A stretch of 34,091 nucleotides of DNA, taken from the NCBI GenBank assembly GCA_014379355.1, contig JACMLX010000095.1:1-34091 (forward strand). Reading direction: 5' to 3'. Source of the stretch: Gemmatimonadaceae bacterium. Its GTDB lineage: Bacteria; Gemmatimonadota; Gemmatimonadetes; Gemmatimonadales; Gemmatimonadaceae. The position numbers were made by a program, and so were the translations under genes. Below, one piece after another: positions 25,530 to 32,906 of the stretch. The number at the start of each line of letters is the position of its first letter. The stretch's first letter is position 1. The notes under the pieces are model-generated. The model did no database searches. It was not told where the DNA came from and saw only the letters and a program-made list of their open reading frames with translations.

Positions 25530-26084
25530 ATGCCCATCATGAACGACGCGTGGATCCGCCGCATGGCGCTCGACCACGGGATGATCGAACCCTATGAAGA
25601 CCGACAGGTCCGCGACGGCGTCATCAGCTACGGGGTCTCCTCGTACGGCTATGACATGCGAGTGGCCCGGGAATTCAAGATCTTCACCAATGTCCTCAGC
25701 TCGATCGTGGATCCGAAGGACTTCGATCCGAAGAGCTTCGTGGAATTCGAGGGTGATCACTGCATCGTGCCGCCGAACAGCTTCGCGCTGGCGCGTTCGG
25801 TCGAGTATTTCCGCATTCCGCGGGACATCCTGACGATCTGTGTCGGCAAGTCCACCTACGCACGCTGCGGGATCATCACGAACGTGACGCCGTTCGAGCC
25901 GGAGTGGGAAGGGTTCGTGACGCTCGAGATCTCGAACACCACACCGCTGCCGGCCAAGATCTACGCCAACGAAGGCATCGCCCAGGTGCTCTTCCTGCAG
26001 GGCAATGCGCCACCGGATGTCAGTTACCGGGACAAGCGCGGGAAGTACCAGGCGCAGACGGGCATCACGCTGCCCAAGATCTGA
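25530..26084 (+). CDS. dcd: dCTP deaminase
   Basis: Deaminates dCTP to dUTP, feeding dTMP synthesis. The 184-residue protein begins [13 protein letters not shown], like other family members, and contains [20 protein letters not shown] (106-125) and the catalytic Glu133 in TLEISN, followed by [17 protein letters not shown]. This is the [17 protein letters not shown] subtype and not the E. coli KSSLAR subtype. It is a member of the trimeric dUTPase-like fold. Whether it also hydrolyses dUTP (bifunctional form) cannot be judged by eye. It is the only plus-strand gene in the window, divergent from nuoA across 183 bases and convergent with sdhB. No Shine-Dalgarno is visible. Confidence 0.94.
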   Translation: MPIMNDAWIRRMALDHGMIEPYEDRQVRDGVISYGVSSYGYDMRVAREFKIFTNVLSSIVDPKDFDPKSFVEFEGDHCIVPPNSFALARSVEYFRIPRDILTICVGKSTYARCGIITNVTPFEPEWEGFVTLEISNTTPLPAKIYANEGIAQVLFLQGNAPPDVSYRDKRGKYQAQTGITLPKI

Positions 26085-26110
26085 CCGATCCGCGCTGGCC
26101 GGATTGTGTT

Positions 26111-26144
26111 GCGGGGCCCGCGCCGATCCGGCGTCGGGCCCCGC
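26111..26144. terminator. Bidirectional hairpin between dcd and sdhB
   Basis: GCGGGGCCCG (26111-26120) pairs perfectly with CGGGCCCCGC (26135-26144), and an inner CGCCG/CGGCG stem continues the helix to a three-base loop, with one unpaired T. It sits midway between the convergent dcd and sdhB stops. No U-tract is present on either strand. Its position makes a shared terminator likely. Confidence 0.6.
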
Positions 26145-26168
26145 GTCACAGCTGCGTCATCGACGACG

Positions 26169-26945
26169 TCACCCGTGGCCGCTCGCCCCGGCCATGTCCG
26201 GCGTCTTGGTCGCCATTGCCACGATGTAGTCGCGGTTCATCAGGCCGATCACATCGATCGAAATCTGCTTCGGACACGCGGCCTGACATTCACCGTACAA
26301 CGTGCAGTGGCCGAAGTGTTCGTCGTCCATCTGCGCGACCATCAACTCCACCCGCTTGTAGCGCTCGGGCTGTCCCTGCGGCAAGCGCGCGAGGTGCGCG
26401 ATCTTGGCCCCCGTGAACAGCGAGGCGGACCCGTTCGGACAGGCCGCCACACAGGCACCGCACCCGATACAGGCCGCGGCATCCATCGCCGAGTCCGAGT
26501 CGCTCTTGGCGACCAGGATCTCGTTGGCATCGCGCGCACCGCCGGTCGGCGCGCTGATGTAGCCGCCCGCCTGGATGATGCGGTCGAAGGCACTGCGGTC
26601 GGTGACGAGGTCCTTGAGCACCGGGAAGGCCACCGAACGCCACGGCTCGATCGTGATCACCTGTCCATCCTTGAACGACCGCATGTGCACCTGACACGTC
26701 GCCGCTCCCTTCACCGGGCCGTGCGCCACGCCGTCGATCATCATGCTGCAGCTGCCGCAGATCCCTTCCCGACAATCATGCGCGAACGCGATCGGCTCCT
26801 TGCCGTCCGCCTCCAGATGATCGTTCACGATGTCGATCATCTCGAGAAACGATGCATCGGACGGAATCTCCTTCGCGGCGTACGTCTCGAGTCGGCCCGC
26901 GCTCTTCGCGTTCGCCTGGCGCCACACCTTCAACGTGAAATTCAT
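26169..26945 (-). CDS. sdhB: Succinate dehydrogenase iron-sulfur subunit
   Basis: Electron-transfer subunit of complex II, linking flavin to the membrane cytochrome. The 258-residue protein has the [2Fe-2S] ligands Cys58, 63, 66 and 84 ([10 protein letters not shown]), [4Fe-4S] ligands Cys159, 162 and 165 with Cys224, and [3Fe-4S] ligands Cys169, 214 and 220. A GTG immediately before the ATG could also start it, but the ATG at 26945 gives a TGATG junction with sdhA. The C-terminal 15 residues (Ala/Met/Gly-rich) are not conserved. It ends the sdhCAB operon before a convergent hairpin. Confidence 0.95.
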   Translation of the reverse strand: MNFTLKVWRQANAKSAGRLETYAAKEIPSDASFLEMIDIVNDHLEADGKEPIAFAHDCREGICGSCSMMIDGVAHGPVKGAATCQVHMRSFKDGQVITIEPWRSVAFPVLKDLVTDRSAFDRIIQAGGYISAPTGGARDANEILVAKSDSDSAMDAAACIGCGACVAACPNGSASLFTGAKIAHLARLPQGQPERYKRVELMVAQMDDEHFGHCTLYGECQAACPKQISIDVIGLMNRDYIVAMATKTPDMAGASGHG

Positions 26946-28858
26946 CACTTGTAGCTCCGCTGGCTGAGCTGCACGTTCTCGAACGTGAGCGGTTCCACGA
27001 GACGAGTCGGCGTGGCGCCTTCACCGGTGTACTGCCACGCGGCGACGTGCGCGAAGTCGTCGTCGTTGCGCAGCGCCTCGCCGTCGGGCGTCTGGTATTC
27101 GGTGCGGAAGTGTCCCCCGCAACTTTCCTCGCGTTCCAGCGCGTCGCGGCACATGAGCTCCCCGAGCTCCATGAAGTCGGCGATGCGATTCGCCTTCTCG
27201 AGTGCCTGATTGAGGTCGGCATCGGAGCCCGGCACATTCACGTTGCGCCAGAATTCCTCCTTCAGCGCGCCGATGTCCTGGATGGCCGTCGTCAGTGATG
27301 CGGTGTTGCGCGCCATGCCGCACTTCTCCCACATGATCTTCCCCAGGTCACGATGGAAGCTGTCGGCGGCACGCTTGCCCTTGATGCCGACGAGGCGCTT
27401 CATGCGATCGTTCGCCGCCGCTTCGGCCGCGCGCACTTCGGGATGCTCCGGCGTGACCGGCGCCAGCTTCGCCTGCGCCAGATAGTCACCGATCGTGACG
27501 GGAATGACGAAGTATCCATCGGCCAGCCCCTGCATGAGCGCGCTGGCACCGAGGCGATTCGCGCCGTGATCGGAAAAATTCGCCTCACCCAGCACGTGCA
27601 GGCCGGGCACGGTGCTCATCAGGTTGTAGTCCACCCACAGCCCACCCATCGTGTAGTGCACGGCCGGATAGATGCGCATCGGCTGCCGATACGGATTTTC
27701 ATCCGTGATGCGCTCGTACATCTCGAACAGGTTGCCATACCGTTCGGCGACCGTCTTCTCACCGAGGCGCTTGATCGAGTCGGCAAAATCCAGATACACG
27801 CCGAGGCCGGTGTCACCGACACCGCGGCCCTCGTCGCAGACTTCCTTCGCGGCACGACTCGCGATGTCACGCGGCGCGAGATTGCCGAAGCTCGGATACT
27901 TCCGTTCGAGGAAGTAGTCACGCTCGCTCTCCGGGATGTCGCGTGCGCTGCGGGTGTCGCCCTGCTTCACCGGCGCCCAGCACCGGCCGTCGTTGCGAAG
28001 CGACTCCGACATCAGCGTCAGCTTGGACTGGAACTCACCGGCCTGCGGAATACACGTCGGATGAATTTGCGTGAAACACGGATTGCCGAACGCCGCGCCG
28101 CGCTTGTACGCGCGCCACGCCGCCGTCACGTTGCACTGCTTCGCGTTCGTGGACAGGAAGTACACGTTGCCGTACCCACCCGTCGCCAGCACCACCGCAT
28201 CGGCGAGGTGCGTCGAGATCCTGCCGGTCGTCAGGTCGCGCGCCACGATGCCGCGCGCCACACCGTCGATGACGATCACGTCGATCATCTCCGTCATCGT
28301 GTGCATCGCCACCGCGCCCTTCGCGATCTGCTTCTCGAGCGCCTGGTAGGCACCCAACAGCAGCTGCTGGCCGGTCTGCCCGCGGGCGTAGAACGTGCGG
28401 CTCACCTGGGCCCCACCGAACGAACGGTTGGTCAGCAGTCCACCGTACTCACGCGCGAACGGCACACCCTGCGCCACACACTGATCGATGATGTTCACCG
28501 AACACTGCGCGAGGCGGTGCACGTTCGCCTCGCGCGCACGGAAGTCCCCACCCTTGATCGTGTCGTAGAACAGGCGCTTGATCGAATCACCGTCGTTCTG
28601 GTAGTTCTTGGCGGCGTTGATGCCACCCTGCGCCGCAATCGAGTGTGCTCGGCGCGGTGAGTCGTGATACACGAAACACGACACGCGATAGCCGAGCTCC
28701 GACATCGTCGCGGACGCCGATGCGCCGGCGAGGCCCGCACCGACCACGATGACGTGGTATTTCCGCTTGTTGGCCGGGTTCACGAGCTTCATGTTGAAGC
28801 GGTGCGAATCCCACTTCTGCTCGAGTGGACCCGACGGGACCTTGGACTTCAGTTCCAT
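26945..28858 (-). CDS. sdhA: Succinate dehydrogenase flavoprotein subunit
   Basis: Catalytic subunit of complex II, oxidising succinate to fumarate with covalent FAD. The 637-residue protein has the dinucleotide-binding GAGLAGASA (40-48), His72 in [11 protein letters not shown] as the probable FAD attachment site, the active-site segment with [12 protein letters not shown], and the C-terminal helical domain with MARNTASL. The sequence style (long N-terminus, [13 protein letters not shown]) is that of the Bacteroidetes/epsilon-type B enzymes, consistent with the SdhC here. It starts 15 bases after sdhC with no clear Shine-Dalgarno, and ends in TGATG with sdhB. Direction in vivo (succinate oxidation or fumarate reduction) cannot be told from sequence; the other respiratory genes favour oxidation. 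Confidence 0.95.
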   Translation of the reverse strand: MELKSKVPSGPLEQKWDSHRFNMKLVNPANKRKYHVIVVGAGLAGASASATMSELGYRVSCFVYHDSPRRAHSIAAQGGINAAKNYQNDGDSIKRLFYDTIKGGDFRAREANVHRLAQCSVNIIDQCVAQGVPFAREYGGLLTNRSFGGAQVSRTFYARGQTGQQLLLGAYQALEKQIAKGAVAMHTMTEMIDVIVIDGVARGIVARDLTTGRISTHLADAVVLATGGYGNVYFLSTNAKQCNVTAAWRAYKRGAAFGNPCFTQIHPTCIPQAGEFQSKLTLMSESLRNDGRCWAPVKQGDTRSARDIPESERDYFLERKYPSFGNLAPRDIASRAAKEVCDEGRGVGDTGLGVYLDFADSIKRLGEKTVAERYGNLFEMYERITDENPYRQPMRIYPAVHYTMGGLWVDYNLMSTVPGLHVLGEANFSDHGANRLGASALMQGLADGYFVIPVTIGDYLAQAKLAPVTPEHPEVRAAEAAANDRMKRLVGIKGKRAADSFHRDLGKIMWEKCGMARNTASLTTAIQDIGALKEEFWRNVNVPGSDADLNQALEKANRIADFMELGELMCRDALEREESCGGHFRTEYQTPDGEALRNDDDFAHVAAWQYTGEGATPTRLVEPLTFENVQLSQRSYK

Positions 28859-28873
28859 ATGCTGTGCGCCCGA

Positions 28874-29533
28874 CTACCTGAGAACACCGAGAAGGAAGGC
28901 CAGCGGGATGACCGCGAACCCGAGGGAGATCACGATCGCCAGCGCCACCGGCAGGTATCGCTTGAGTGGATGTGCACTCTGCCGGGCCAGGCCGAGTGTG
29001 CGCATCGAGCTCCACGCACCGTGATACAGGTGCATGCCCAGTGCGATCATCGCCACGAGATAGAACGCGGCCACCCACTTCACTTCGAATCCGGTCGCGA
29101 GGTTCCGATACACCTTGCCGTCAACGAAGTCGGGGTGCACCGTGCCGATCGTGAAATGCAGGATGTGGAAGACGATGAAGACGAGCAGCAGCACGCCACC
29201 CCACTTCAGTGTCTTCGATGCCAGTGTGCTGACCTGCGGCTTGCGTCCCGCGTAGTCCACCGGTCGGGCGGCGCGCGAAATCATCGTCAACTGATACGCC
29301 GCCGTGATGTGCAGGATCACCGCAGCGATCAGCACCACGCGCGCGATCAGCAGCAGTTCGTGCAAGGGACCATGCAGCAGCGCGCCATAGGCATCGAGCT
29401 TCTCAGCGCCCGAGAAGGCCTGCAGGTTCCCGGCCATGTGACCGATCACGAAGCCAAGGCCGATCAGCCCCGTCACGCCCATCACCACCTTCTTGCCGAT
29501 GGTCGAGCGCCAGAACGTCAACAGCATGTTCAT
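28874..29533 (-). CDS. sdhC: Succinate dehydrogenase cytochrome b558 subunit
   Basis: Membrane anchor of complex II, of the single-subunit five-helix type with two hemes, which replaces SdhC plus SdhD. The 219-residue protein begins MNMLLTFWRSTIGKKVVMGV. It has histidines in consecutive helices that can serve as heme ligands: His32 (GHMAGNLQAF), His75 (ILHITAAY), His123 or His126 (FHILHFTIG) and His168 (GMHLYHGAW). This type usually works with menaquinone. The operon order sdhC-sdhA-sdhB fits the type. A GGAG lies 11 bases upstream of the ATG; an in-frame ATG two codons later is a possible alternative. An 82-base gap with a hairpin separates it from mdh. Confidence 0.93.
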   Translation of the reverse strand: MNMLLTFWRSTIGKKVVMGVTGLIGLGFVIGHMAGNLQAFSGAEKLDAYGALLHGPLHELLLIARVVLIAAVILHITAAYQLTMISRAARPVDYAGRKPQVSTLASKTLKWGGVLLLVFIVFHILHFTIGTVHPDFVDGKVYRNLATGFEVKWVAAFYLVAMIALGMHLYHGAWSSMRTLGLARQSAHPLKRYLPVALAIVISLGFAVIPLAFLLGVLR

Positions 29534-29570
29534 CGAGCAGGGTGCTCCAGAACTGGGTCAGGAAACTTTC

Positions 29571-29604
29571 GTGGCGGGTCAGGCCGCTCGCCCGAACCCG
29601 CCAC
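29571..29604 (-). terminator. Hairpin between mdh and sdhC
   Basis: GTGGCGGGT (29571-29579) pairs perfectly with ACCCGCCAC (29596-29604); a three-base GGC/GCC helix can extend it inside the 16-base interior. It begins 11 bases after the mdh stop. The following bases on the minus strand, GAAAGTTTCC, hold only a short T run, so it may be a weak terminator or a processing site within an mdh-sdhCAB transcript. Confidence 0.45.
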
Positions 29605-29615
29605 TCGAAGAACGT

Positions 29616-30545
29616 TCAGATCGTGAGCGCTGCCATCGGCTCGCGGACCGCCTGGGCGCTTTTTTCGAGGGCCGCGCGCTCATCCGCGGACAGCTCGACC
29701 TCGATCACTTTCTCGAGCCCGTTGCGTCCGAGTTTGCATGGAACGCCGAGGTAGAGCCCGGATAGGCCATACTCCCCGGTGAGCCACGCGGCGCAGGGCA
29801 GGATGCGCTTCTGGTCGTTGACGATCGCCTCGACCATCTGGACCGCCCCGGCCGATGGCGCGTAGTACGCCGAGCCGGTCTTGAGATACTTGACGATCTC
29901 CGCGCCGCCGTCACGCGTGCGCTGCACGATCGCATCGAGCGTCGGCTTGTCGAGCAGCTGCGTGACAGGAATGCCGCTGACCGAGGTGTAACTGACGAGC
30001 GGCACCATCGTGTCGCCATGACCGCCGAGGACCATCGCGCGAATGTCCTTCACCGACACATCCATCGCCATCGCGAGGAAGGCGCAGTAGCGCGCCGTGT
30101 CGAGCACACCGGCCATGCCGATCACGCGTTCGCGAGGGAACCCCGTCACCTGCTTTGCGACATAACACATCACGTCGAGCGGGTTCGACACCACGATCAC
30201 GATCGCGTTCGGTGACGTCGCCTTGATCTGCTCGCAGACCGCCTTCATGATGCCGGCGTTGGTGTTCACGAGATCATCGCGCGACATGCCCGGCTTGCGC
30301 GGGATGCCGGCCGTGATCACGACGATGTCGCTGCCGGCCGATTCCTCGTAGCCGTTGCTGCCGATGACGAGCGAATCGAAACCCTCGATCGGCGCACTCT
30401 GATACTGATCGAGTCCCTTCCCCTGCGGGACTCCCTCGGCGACGTCCACCATCACCACATGGCGCGCCAGTTCCTTCTCGGCAATGCGCTGGGCGGCGGT
30501 CGCACCGACATTGCCGGCGCCAACGACCGTGATCTTGTTCACCAT
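29616..30545 (-). CDS. mdh: Malate dehydrogenase (LDH-like type)
   Basis: NAD-dependent oxidation of malate to oxaloacetate in the TCA cycle. The 309-residue protein has GAGNVGAT (9-16) and Asp34 for NAD binding, the substrate loop [12 protein letters not shown] with Arg83 and Arg89, Asp149 and Arg152 (GVLDTARY), and the catalytic His176 (GGHGDTMVP). An arginine in the IPRKPGMSR loop marks malate rather than lactate dehydrogenase. It belongs to the tetrameric LDH-like MDH group common outside the gamma-proteobacteria. It starts 127 bases after moaA with a promoter-like element in between, so it is probably a separate unit, followed by sdhCAB. Confidence 0.95.
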   Translation of the reverse strand: MVNKITVVGAGNVGATAAQRIAEKELARHVVMVDVAEGVPQGKGLDQYQSAPIEGFDSLVIGSNGYEESAGSDIVVITAGIPRKPGMSRDDLVNTNAGIMKAVCEQIKATSPNAIVIVVSNPLDVMCYVAKQVTGFPRERVIGMAGVLDTARYCAFLAMAMDVSVKDIRAMVLGGHGDTMVPLVSYTSVSGIPVTQLLDKPTLDAIVQRTRDGGAEIVKYLKTGSAYYAPSAGAVQMVEAIVNDQKRILPCAAWLTGEYGLSGLYLGVPCKLGRNGLEKVIEVELSADERAALEKSAQAVREPMAALTI

Positions 30546-30577
30546 TTCGTCAATCGATCTGAGAGGTATGCGTCAGG

Positions 30578-30597
30578 CGCATCGAGCCTGCGATGCG
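30578..30597 (-). other. Stem-loop in the mdh leader
   Basis: CGCATCG (30578-30584) and CGATGCG (30591-30597) form a perfect 7-base-pair stem around a 6-base loop, 32 bases before the mdh ATG and downstream of the candidate promoter. No U-tract follows. It could affect mdh mRNA stability or translation. Confidence 0.35.
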
Positions 30598-30626
30598 GGT
30601 AACCGTCACTGTCGAGTATCAGCGGA

Positions 30627-30655
30627 AACCTAGATACCAACAGCACTCCCGACAA
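30627..30655 (-). promoter_or_regulatory. Candidate promoter of mdh
   Basis: On the minus strand, TTGTCG at 30655-30650 and TAGGTT at 30632-30627 are separated by 17 bases, in the gap between moaA and mdh. The predicted start is near 30620, leaving a leader of about 75 bases that contains a stem-loop. It might drive mdh alone or mdh-sdhCAB. Confidence 0.4.
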
Positions 30656-30672
30656 CGACGGGCATCGTGCGC

Positions 30673-31659
30673 CTAACCACCCACCTGGCTCAACGCTCGC
30701 AACCCACCAACCTGCATCTGCAGCAGCGAATGCTCCCGTGGCTTGCCGGCCAGCGCTTCACGGAACAGCGGCTCGAGTGGCTCACCCGCGCGCAGGGCAT
30801 CGCGCAGGTTGACTTCGTGGTCGCCGAACAGGCACGTGCGCAGGCGTCCATCGGCCGTCAGGCGCACCCGGTTGCAGGTGCCGCAGTACGTGTGCGTCAT
30901 CGGCGTGATCACGCCCACAGTGCCCGCAGCGCCCGGGAACCGGTAGTACGTCGCCGGTCCGTTGCCGCGTGTCGGACCGTCGGCCGCCGTCAGGGCATCG
31001 ACGGCAGACGCCCGGTCGAGAATCTCGGCCGAGGGCACGACGTGATCCCATGTCAACTCGCGCATGTCGCCGACCGGCATGAGCTCGATGAAGCGGACGT
31101 GCCAGGGTCGATCGAGCGTCAGTCGCGCGAAGTCGGCCACTTCGTCGTCATTCACCCCGCGCATCACGACCACGTTCAGCTTGATCGGTGACAACCCGGC
31201 ATCCTGCGCTGCCACCAACGACGTCACCGGATCGAACGGGAAATTCCGGCGGGCGATCGCCACGATGCGATCCTCGCGCAGGCTATCTGCGCTCATGTTG
31301 ATGCGATCGAGCCCGGCGTCACGCAGCGGCCGTGCGAGCTCGGGCAGCTTCACACCGTTCGTCGACAGCGCGATGTCGGAGACGCCTGGCACCCCGCGCA
31401 ACTGCGCCACGAGGGACGTCAGCTGCGGACGGATCGTGGGCTCACCACCGGTCAGGCGAATGCGTCGCAATCCCAGCGGCGCCAGCTGCGTCACCACGGC
31501 GACGATTTCTTCATACGACAGGATGTCCGCCTTCGGCAACCATGGCAGCCCCTCGAGCGGCATGCAGTACGTGCAGCGGAAGTTGCAGCGGTCGGTGACC
31601 GAGATACGCAGGTATTCAATACTGCGGCCGAACTGATCGGTGAGCGTGACGTCACTCAT
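30673..31659 (-). CDS. moaA: GTP 3',8-cyclase MoaA
   Basis: Radical SAM enzyme that, with MoaC, converts GTP to cyclic pyranopterin monophosphate, the first step of molybdenum cofactor synthesis. The 328-residue protein has the radical SAM cluster Cys25, Cys29 and Cys32 (CNFRCTYC), the GGEP motif (71-74), the C-terminal cluster ligands Cys259, Cys262 and Cys276 (CGTCNRVRLTADGRLRTC), and the conserved C-terminal Gly-Gly needed for catalysis. The ATG at 31659 overlaps the moaE stop as ATGA; more upstream in-frame sequence is moaE in another frame. moaC is not in this window. Confidence 0.95.
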   Translation of the reverse strand: MSDVTLTDQFGRSIEYLRISVTDRCNFRCTYCMPLEGLPWLPKADILSYEEIVAVVTQLAPLGLRRIRLTGGEPTIRPQLTSLVAQLRGVPGVSDIALSTNGVKLPELARPLRDAGLDRINMSADSLREDRIVAIARRNFPFDPVTSLVAAQDAGLSPIKLNVVVMRGVNDDEVADFARLTLDRPWHVRFIELMPVGDMRELTWDHVVPSAEILDRASAVDALTAADGPTRGNGPATYYRFPGAAGTVGVITPMTHTYCGTCNRVRLTADGRLRTCLFGDHEVNLRDALRAGEPLEPLFREALAGKPREHSLLQMQVGGLRALSQVGG

Positions 31660-32099
31660 GACGCCACCACGCTGGCGCGTGATGCCGTCGGATCGATCCA
31701 CTGACGCTCGCCGTCGGCATAGTGCTCACATTTCCAGATCGGCACGCGACGCTTCAGTTCCTCGATGATGAAGCGGCTCGCATCCATCGCCTGGGTGCGA
31801 CGCGCATGTGCGACCGCGATCGCGACGCTGACGTCGCTCAGGCCAAGCGTGCCGATGCGATGCTCGACGGCCACGCGAACGCCATCGAACTGTGTCTGCG
31901 CTTCGACGGCGATCCGCTGCAGCTCGTCGCTCGCCATGCCCGCGTACGCGGTGTACTCGATGCCCGTCACATCCCGTCCGTCGTTGACGTCACGGACGGT
32001 GCCAAGAAAGAGCGTCGTGGCGCCAGTCGCCTCGGACGTCACCTCGCGGATGAGCGCCGGGACATCAATCGCATCGCTGACGATCGCGGTGCGGATCAT
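31656..32099 (-). CDS. moaE: Molybdopterin synthase catalytic subunit MoaE
   Basis: Large subunit of molybdopterin synthase, which inserts two sulfurs delivered by MoaD thiocarboxylate into cyclic pyranopterin monophosphate. The 147-residue protein has FLGTVRD (31-37), YTAYAGMA (49-56), HRIGTLGLSDVSVAIAV (80-96) and the active-site lysines Lys116 and Lys123 (ELKRRVPIWKCEHY), with the same 7-residue spacing as E. coli Lys119 and Lys126. It overlaps both neighbours as ATGA, so MoaD, MoaE and MoaA are translationally coupled. Confidence 0.95.
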   Translation of the reverse strand: MIRTAIVSDAIDVPALIREVTSEATGATTLFLGTVRDVNDGRDVTGIEYTAYAGMASDELQRIAVEAQTQFDGVRVAVEHRIGTLGLSDVSVAIAVAHARRTQAMDASRFIIEELKRRVPIWKCEHYADGERQWIDPTASRASVVAS

Positions 32100-32341
32100 C
32101 CGCCGGCCACCGGTGGGATCACGGCGATCTCCTGCCCTGCGGACACGGCGACGTCCCCGCGCGTGTAGCGCCGATCGACGGCCACGAGCGGGGACATCGG
32201 CAGCACATGGCCGCCCGGGAGGGCGCGCAGCGCGCCGACCACGTCCGCTGTCGTCGCTGGCTCGGCGACCGTGACGGACACGCAGTTGGCGCCGAAGGCG
32301 TCGGCGTACGACGCAAAAAGTAGAACCTGAAGCTGAGTCAT
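32096..32341 (-). CDS. moaD: Molybdopterin synthase sulfur carrier subunit MoaD
   Basis: Small ubiquitin-fold protein that carries sulfur as a C-terminal thiocarboxylate for molybdopterin synthase. The 81-residue protein begins MTQLQVLLFASYADAFG and ends PPVAGG, with the essential C-terminal Gly-Gly. An ATG seven codons upstream (32362) is possible, but a -10-like TATCTT at 32371-32366 would start transcription after that ATG, so I prefer 32341. Neither start has a clear Shine-Dalgarno. It is first in the moaD-moaE-moaA unit, just downstream of the HU terminator. Confidence 0.9.
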   Translation of the reverse strand: MTQLQVLLFASYADAFGANCVSVTVAEPATTADVVGALRALPGGHVLPMSPLVAVDRRYTRGDVAVSAGQEIAVIPPVAGG

Positions 32342-32365
32342 TGGGTCAGGTCGCGGTGACATCTA

Positions 32366-32371
32366 AAGATA
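32366..32371 (-). promoter_or_regulatory. Possible -10 element of the moaDEA unit
   Basis: TATCTT on the minus strand, between the HU terminator and moaD. It would place the transcription start near 32359, giving an 18-base leader to the chosen moaD ATG. I see no good -35 at the right distance, so this is weak. Confidence 0.3.
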
Positions 32372-32406
32372 GCGCGGTCGTCCGATGATCGTTCCCGAAA
32401 CGACGA

Positions 32407-32429
32407 CGGGGCGCCCGTGAGGCACCCCG
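32407..32429 (-). terminator. Intrinsic terminator after the HU gene
   Basis: On the minus strand CGGGGTGCC and GGCGCCCCG form a nine-pair stem (one U-G wobble, which only works in the minus-strand RNA) with a five-base loop TCACG, followed by TCGTCGTTT. It lies 41 bases after the HU stop. It is the closest to a standard Rho-independent terminator in the window. Confidence 0.65.
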
Positions 32430-32469
32430 CATTCGTCATTCGGCGCGTATCTGCAAGCATGACTTCGAC

Positions 32470-32814
32470 TTACTCGTCGTCGTCGTCATCGTCCTCGGGA
32501 AATCCGCCTTCCGGGACTTCCTCGCCGGCAACCATGGCGCGCAATTCCTTCGACGGCTTGAACACCGGTACCGGACGCGCCGAGACCTCGACCGGCTCAC
32601 CCGTCCGCGGGTTTCGCGCCATGCGCGTCTTGCGCTGACGGATCTTGAATGTGCCGAAACCACGCACCTCGATGTTCTTCTGGTCCTTCATCGCGTCCTT
32701 GATCGCGTCGAGGAACGCATCGACGACTCGCGCGCAATCCTTCTTGGAAATCAGCGGCCCGGCCGTGCGAGAAATCTGCTCGGTGACCCGCTCCACCAGA
32801 TCGGCTTTCGTCAT
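32470..32814 (-). CDS. HU/IHF-family nucleoid protein with acidic tail
   Basis: DNA-bending protein of the HU/IHF family. The 114-residue protein has the dimerisation helices (MTKADLVERVTEQIS and so on) and the DNA-binding arm GFGTFKIRQRKTRMARNPRT (52-71), with Pro69 in RNP as the intercalating proline. After the usual end near residue 95 it carries an extra tail of about 20 residues, GEEVPEGGFP followed by EDDDDDDE (107-114). HU proteins normally have about 90 residues. The start is the ATG at 32814, supported by GAGGG five bases upstream; a TTG four codons earlier is unlikely. It has a promoter and terminator of its own. HU and IHF-alpha cannot be told apart here, so no symbol is given. Confidence 0.92.
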   Translation of the reverse strand: MTKADLVERVTEQISRTAGPLISKKDCARVVDAFLDAIKDAMKDQKNIEVRGFGTFKIRQRKTRMARNPRTGEPVEVSARPVPVFKPSKELRAMVAGEEVPEGGFPEDDDDDDE

Positions 32815-32819
32815 GGACG

Positions 32820-32824
32820 CCCTC
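32820..32824 (-). promoter_or_regulatory. Ribosome binding site deciding the HU start
   Basis: GAGGG on the minus strand, five bases before the ATG at 32814-32812. The upstream in-frame TTG (32826) overlaps this site and has no site of its own, so the ATG is the start. Confidence 0.55.
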
Positions 32825-32835
32825 AAGGAGTCAAC

Positions 32836-32853
32836 GCCCGGTTGGCACCGGGC
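32836..32853 (-). other. Stem-loop in the HU leader
   Basis: GCCCGGT (32836-32842) and ACCGGGC (32847-32853) form a perfect 7-base-pair stem with a 4-base loop, downstream of the candidate HU promoter and 11 bases ahead of the GAGGG site. It may be a leader hairpin for HU or a remnant terminator of carA; no U-tract follows it. Confidence 0.4.
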
Positions 32854-32862
32854 TCGGGCGCG

Positions 32863-32892
32863 AAGCTAGCGACGTAGAGCGTTGTCAGTCAA
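32863..32892 (-). promoter_or_regulatory. Candidate promoter of the HU gene
   Basis: On the minus strand, TTGACT at 32892-32887 (five of six consensus bases) and TAGCTT at 32868-32863 are 18 bases apart, in the gap after carA. Transcription would start near 32856, giving a leader of about 40 bases that contains a stem-loop and the ribosome binding site. This is the best-looking promoter in the window. Confidence 0.5.
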
Positions 32893-32906
32893 GAGGTTGG
32901 CTAACT

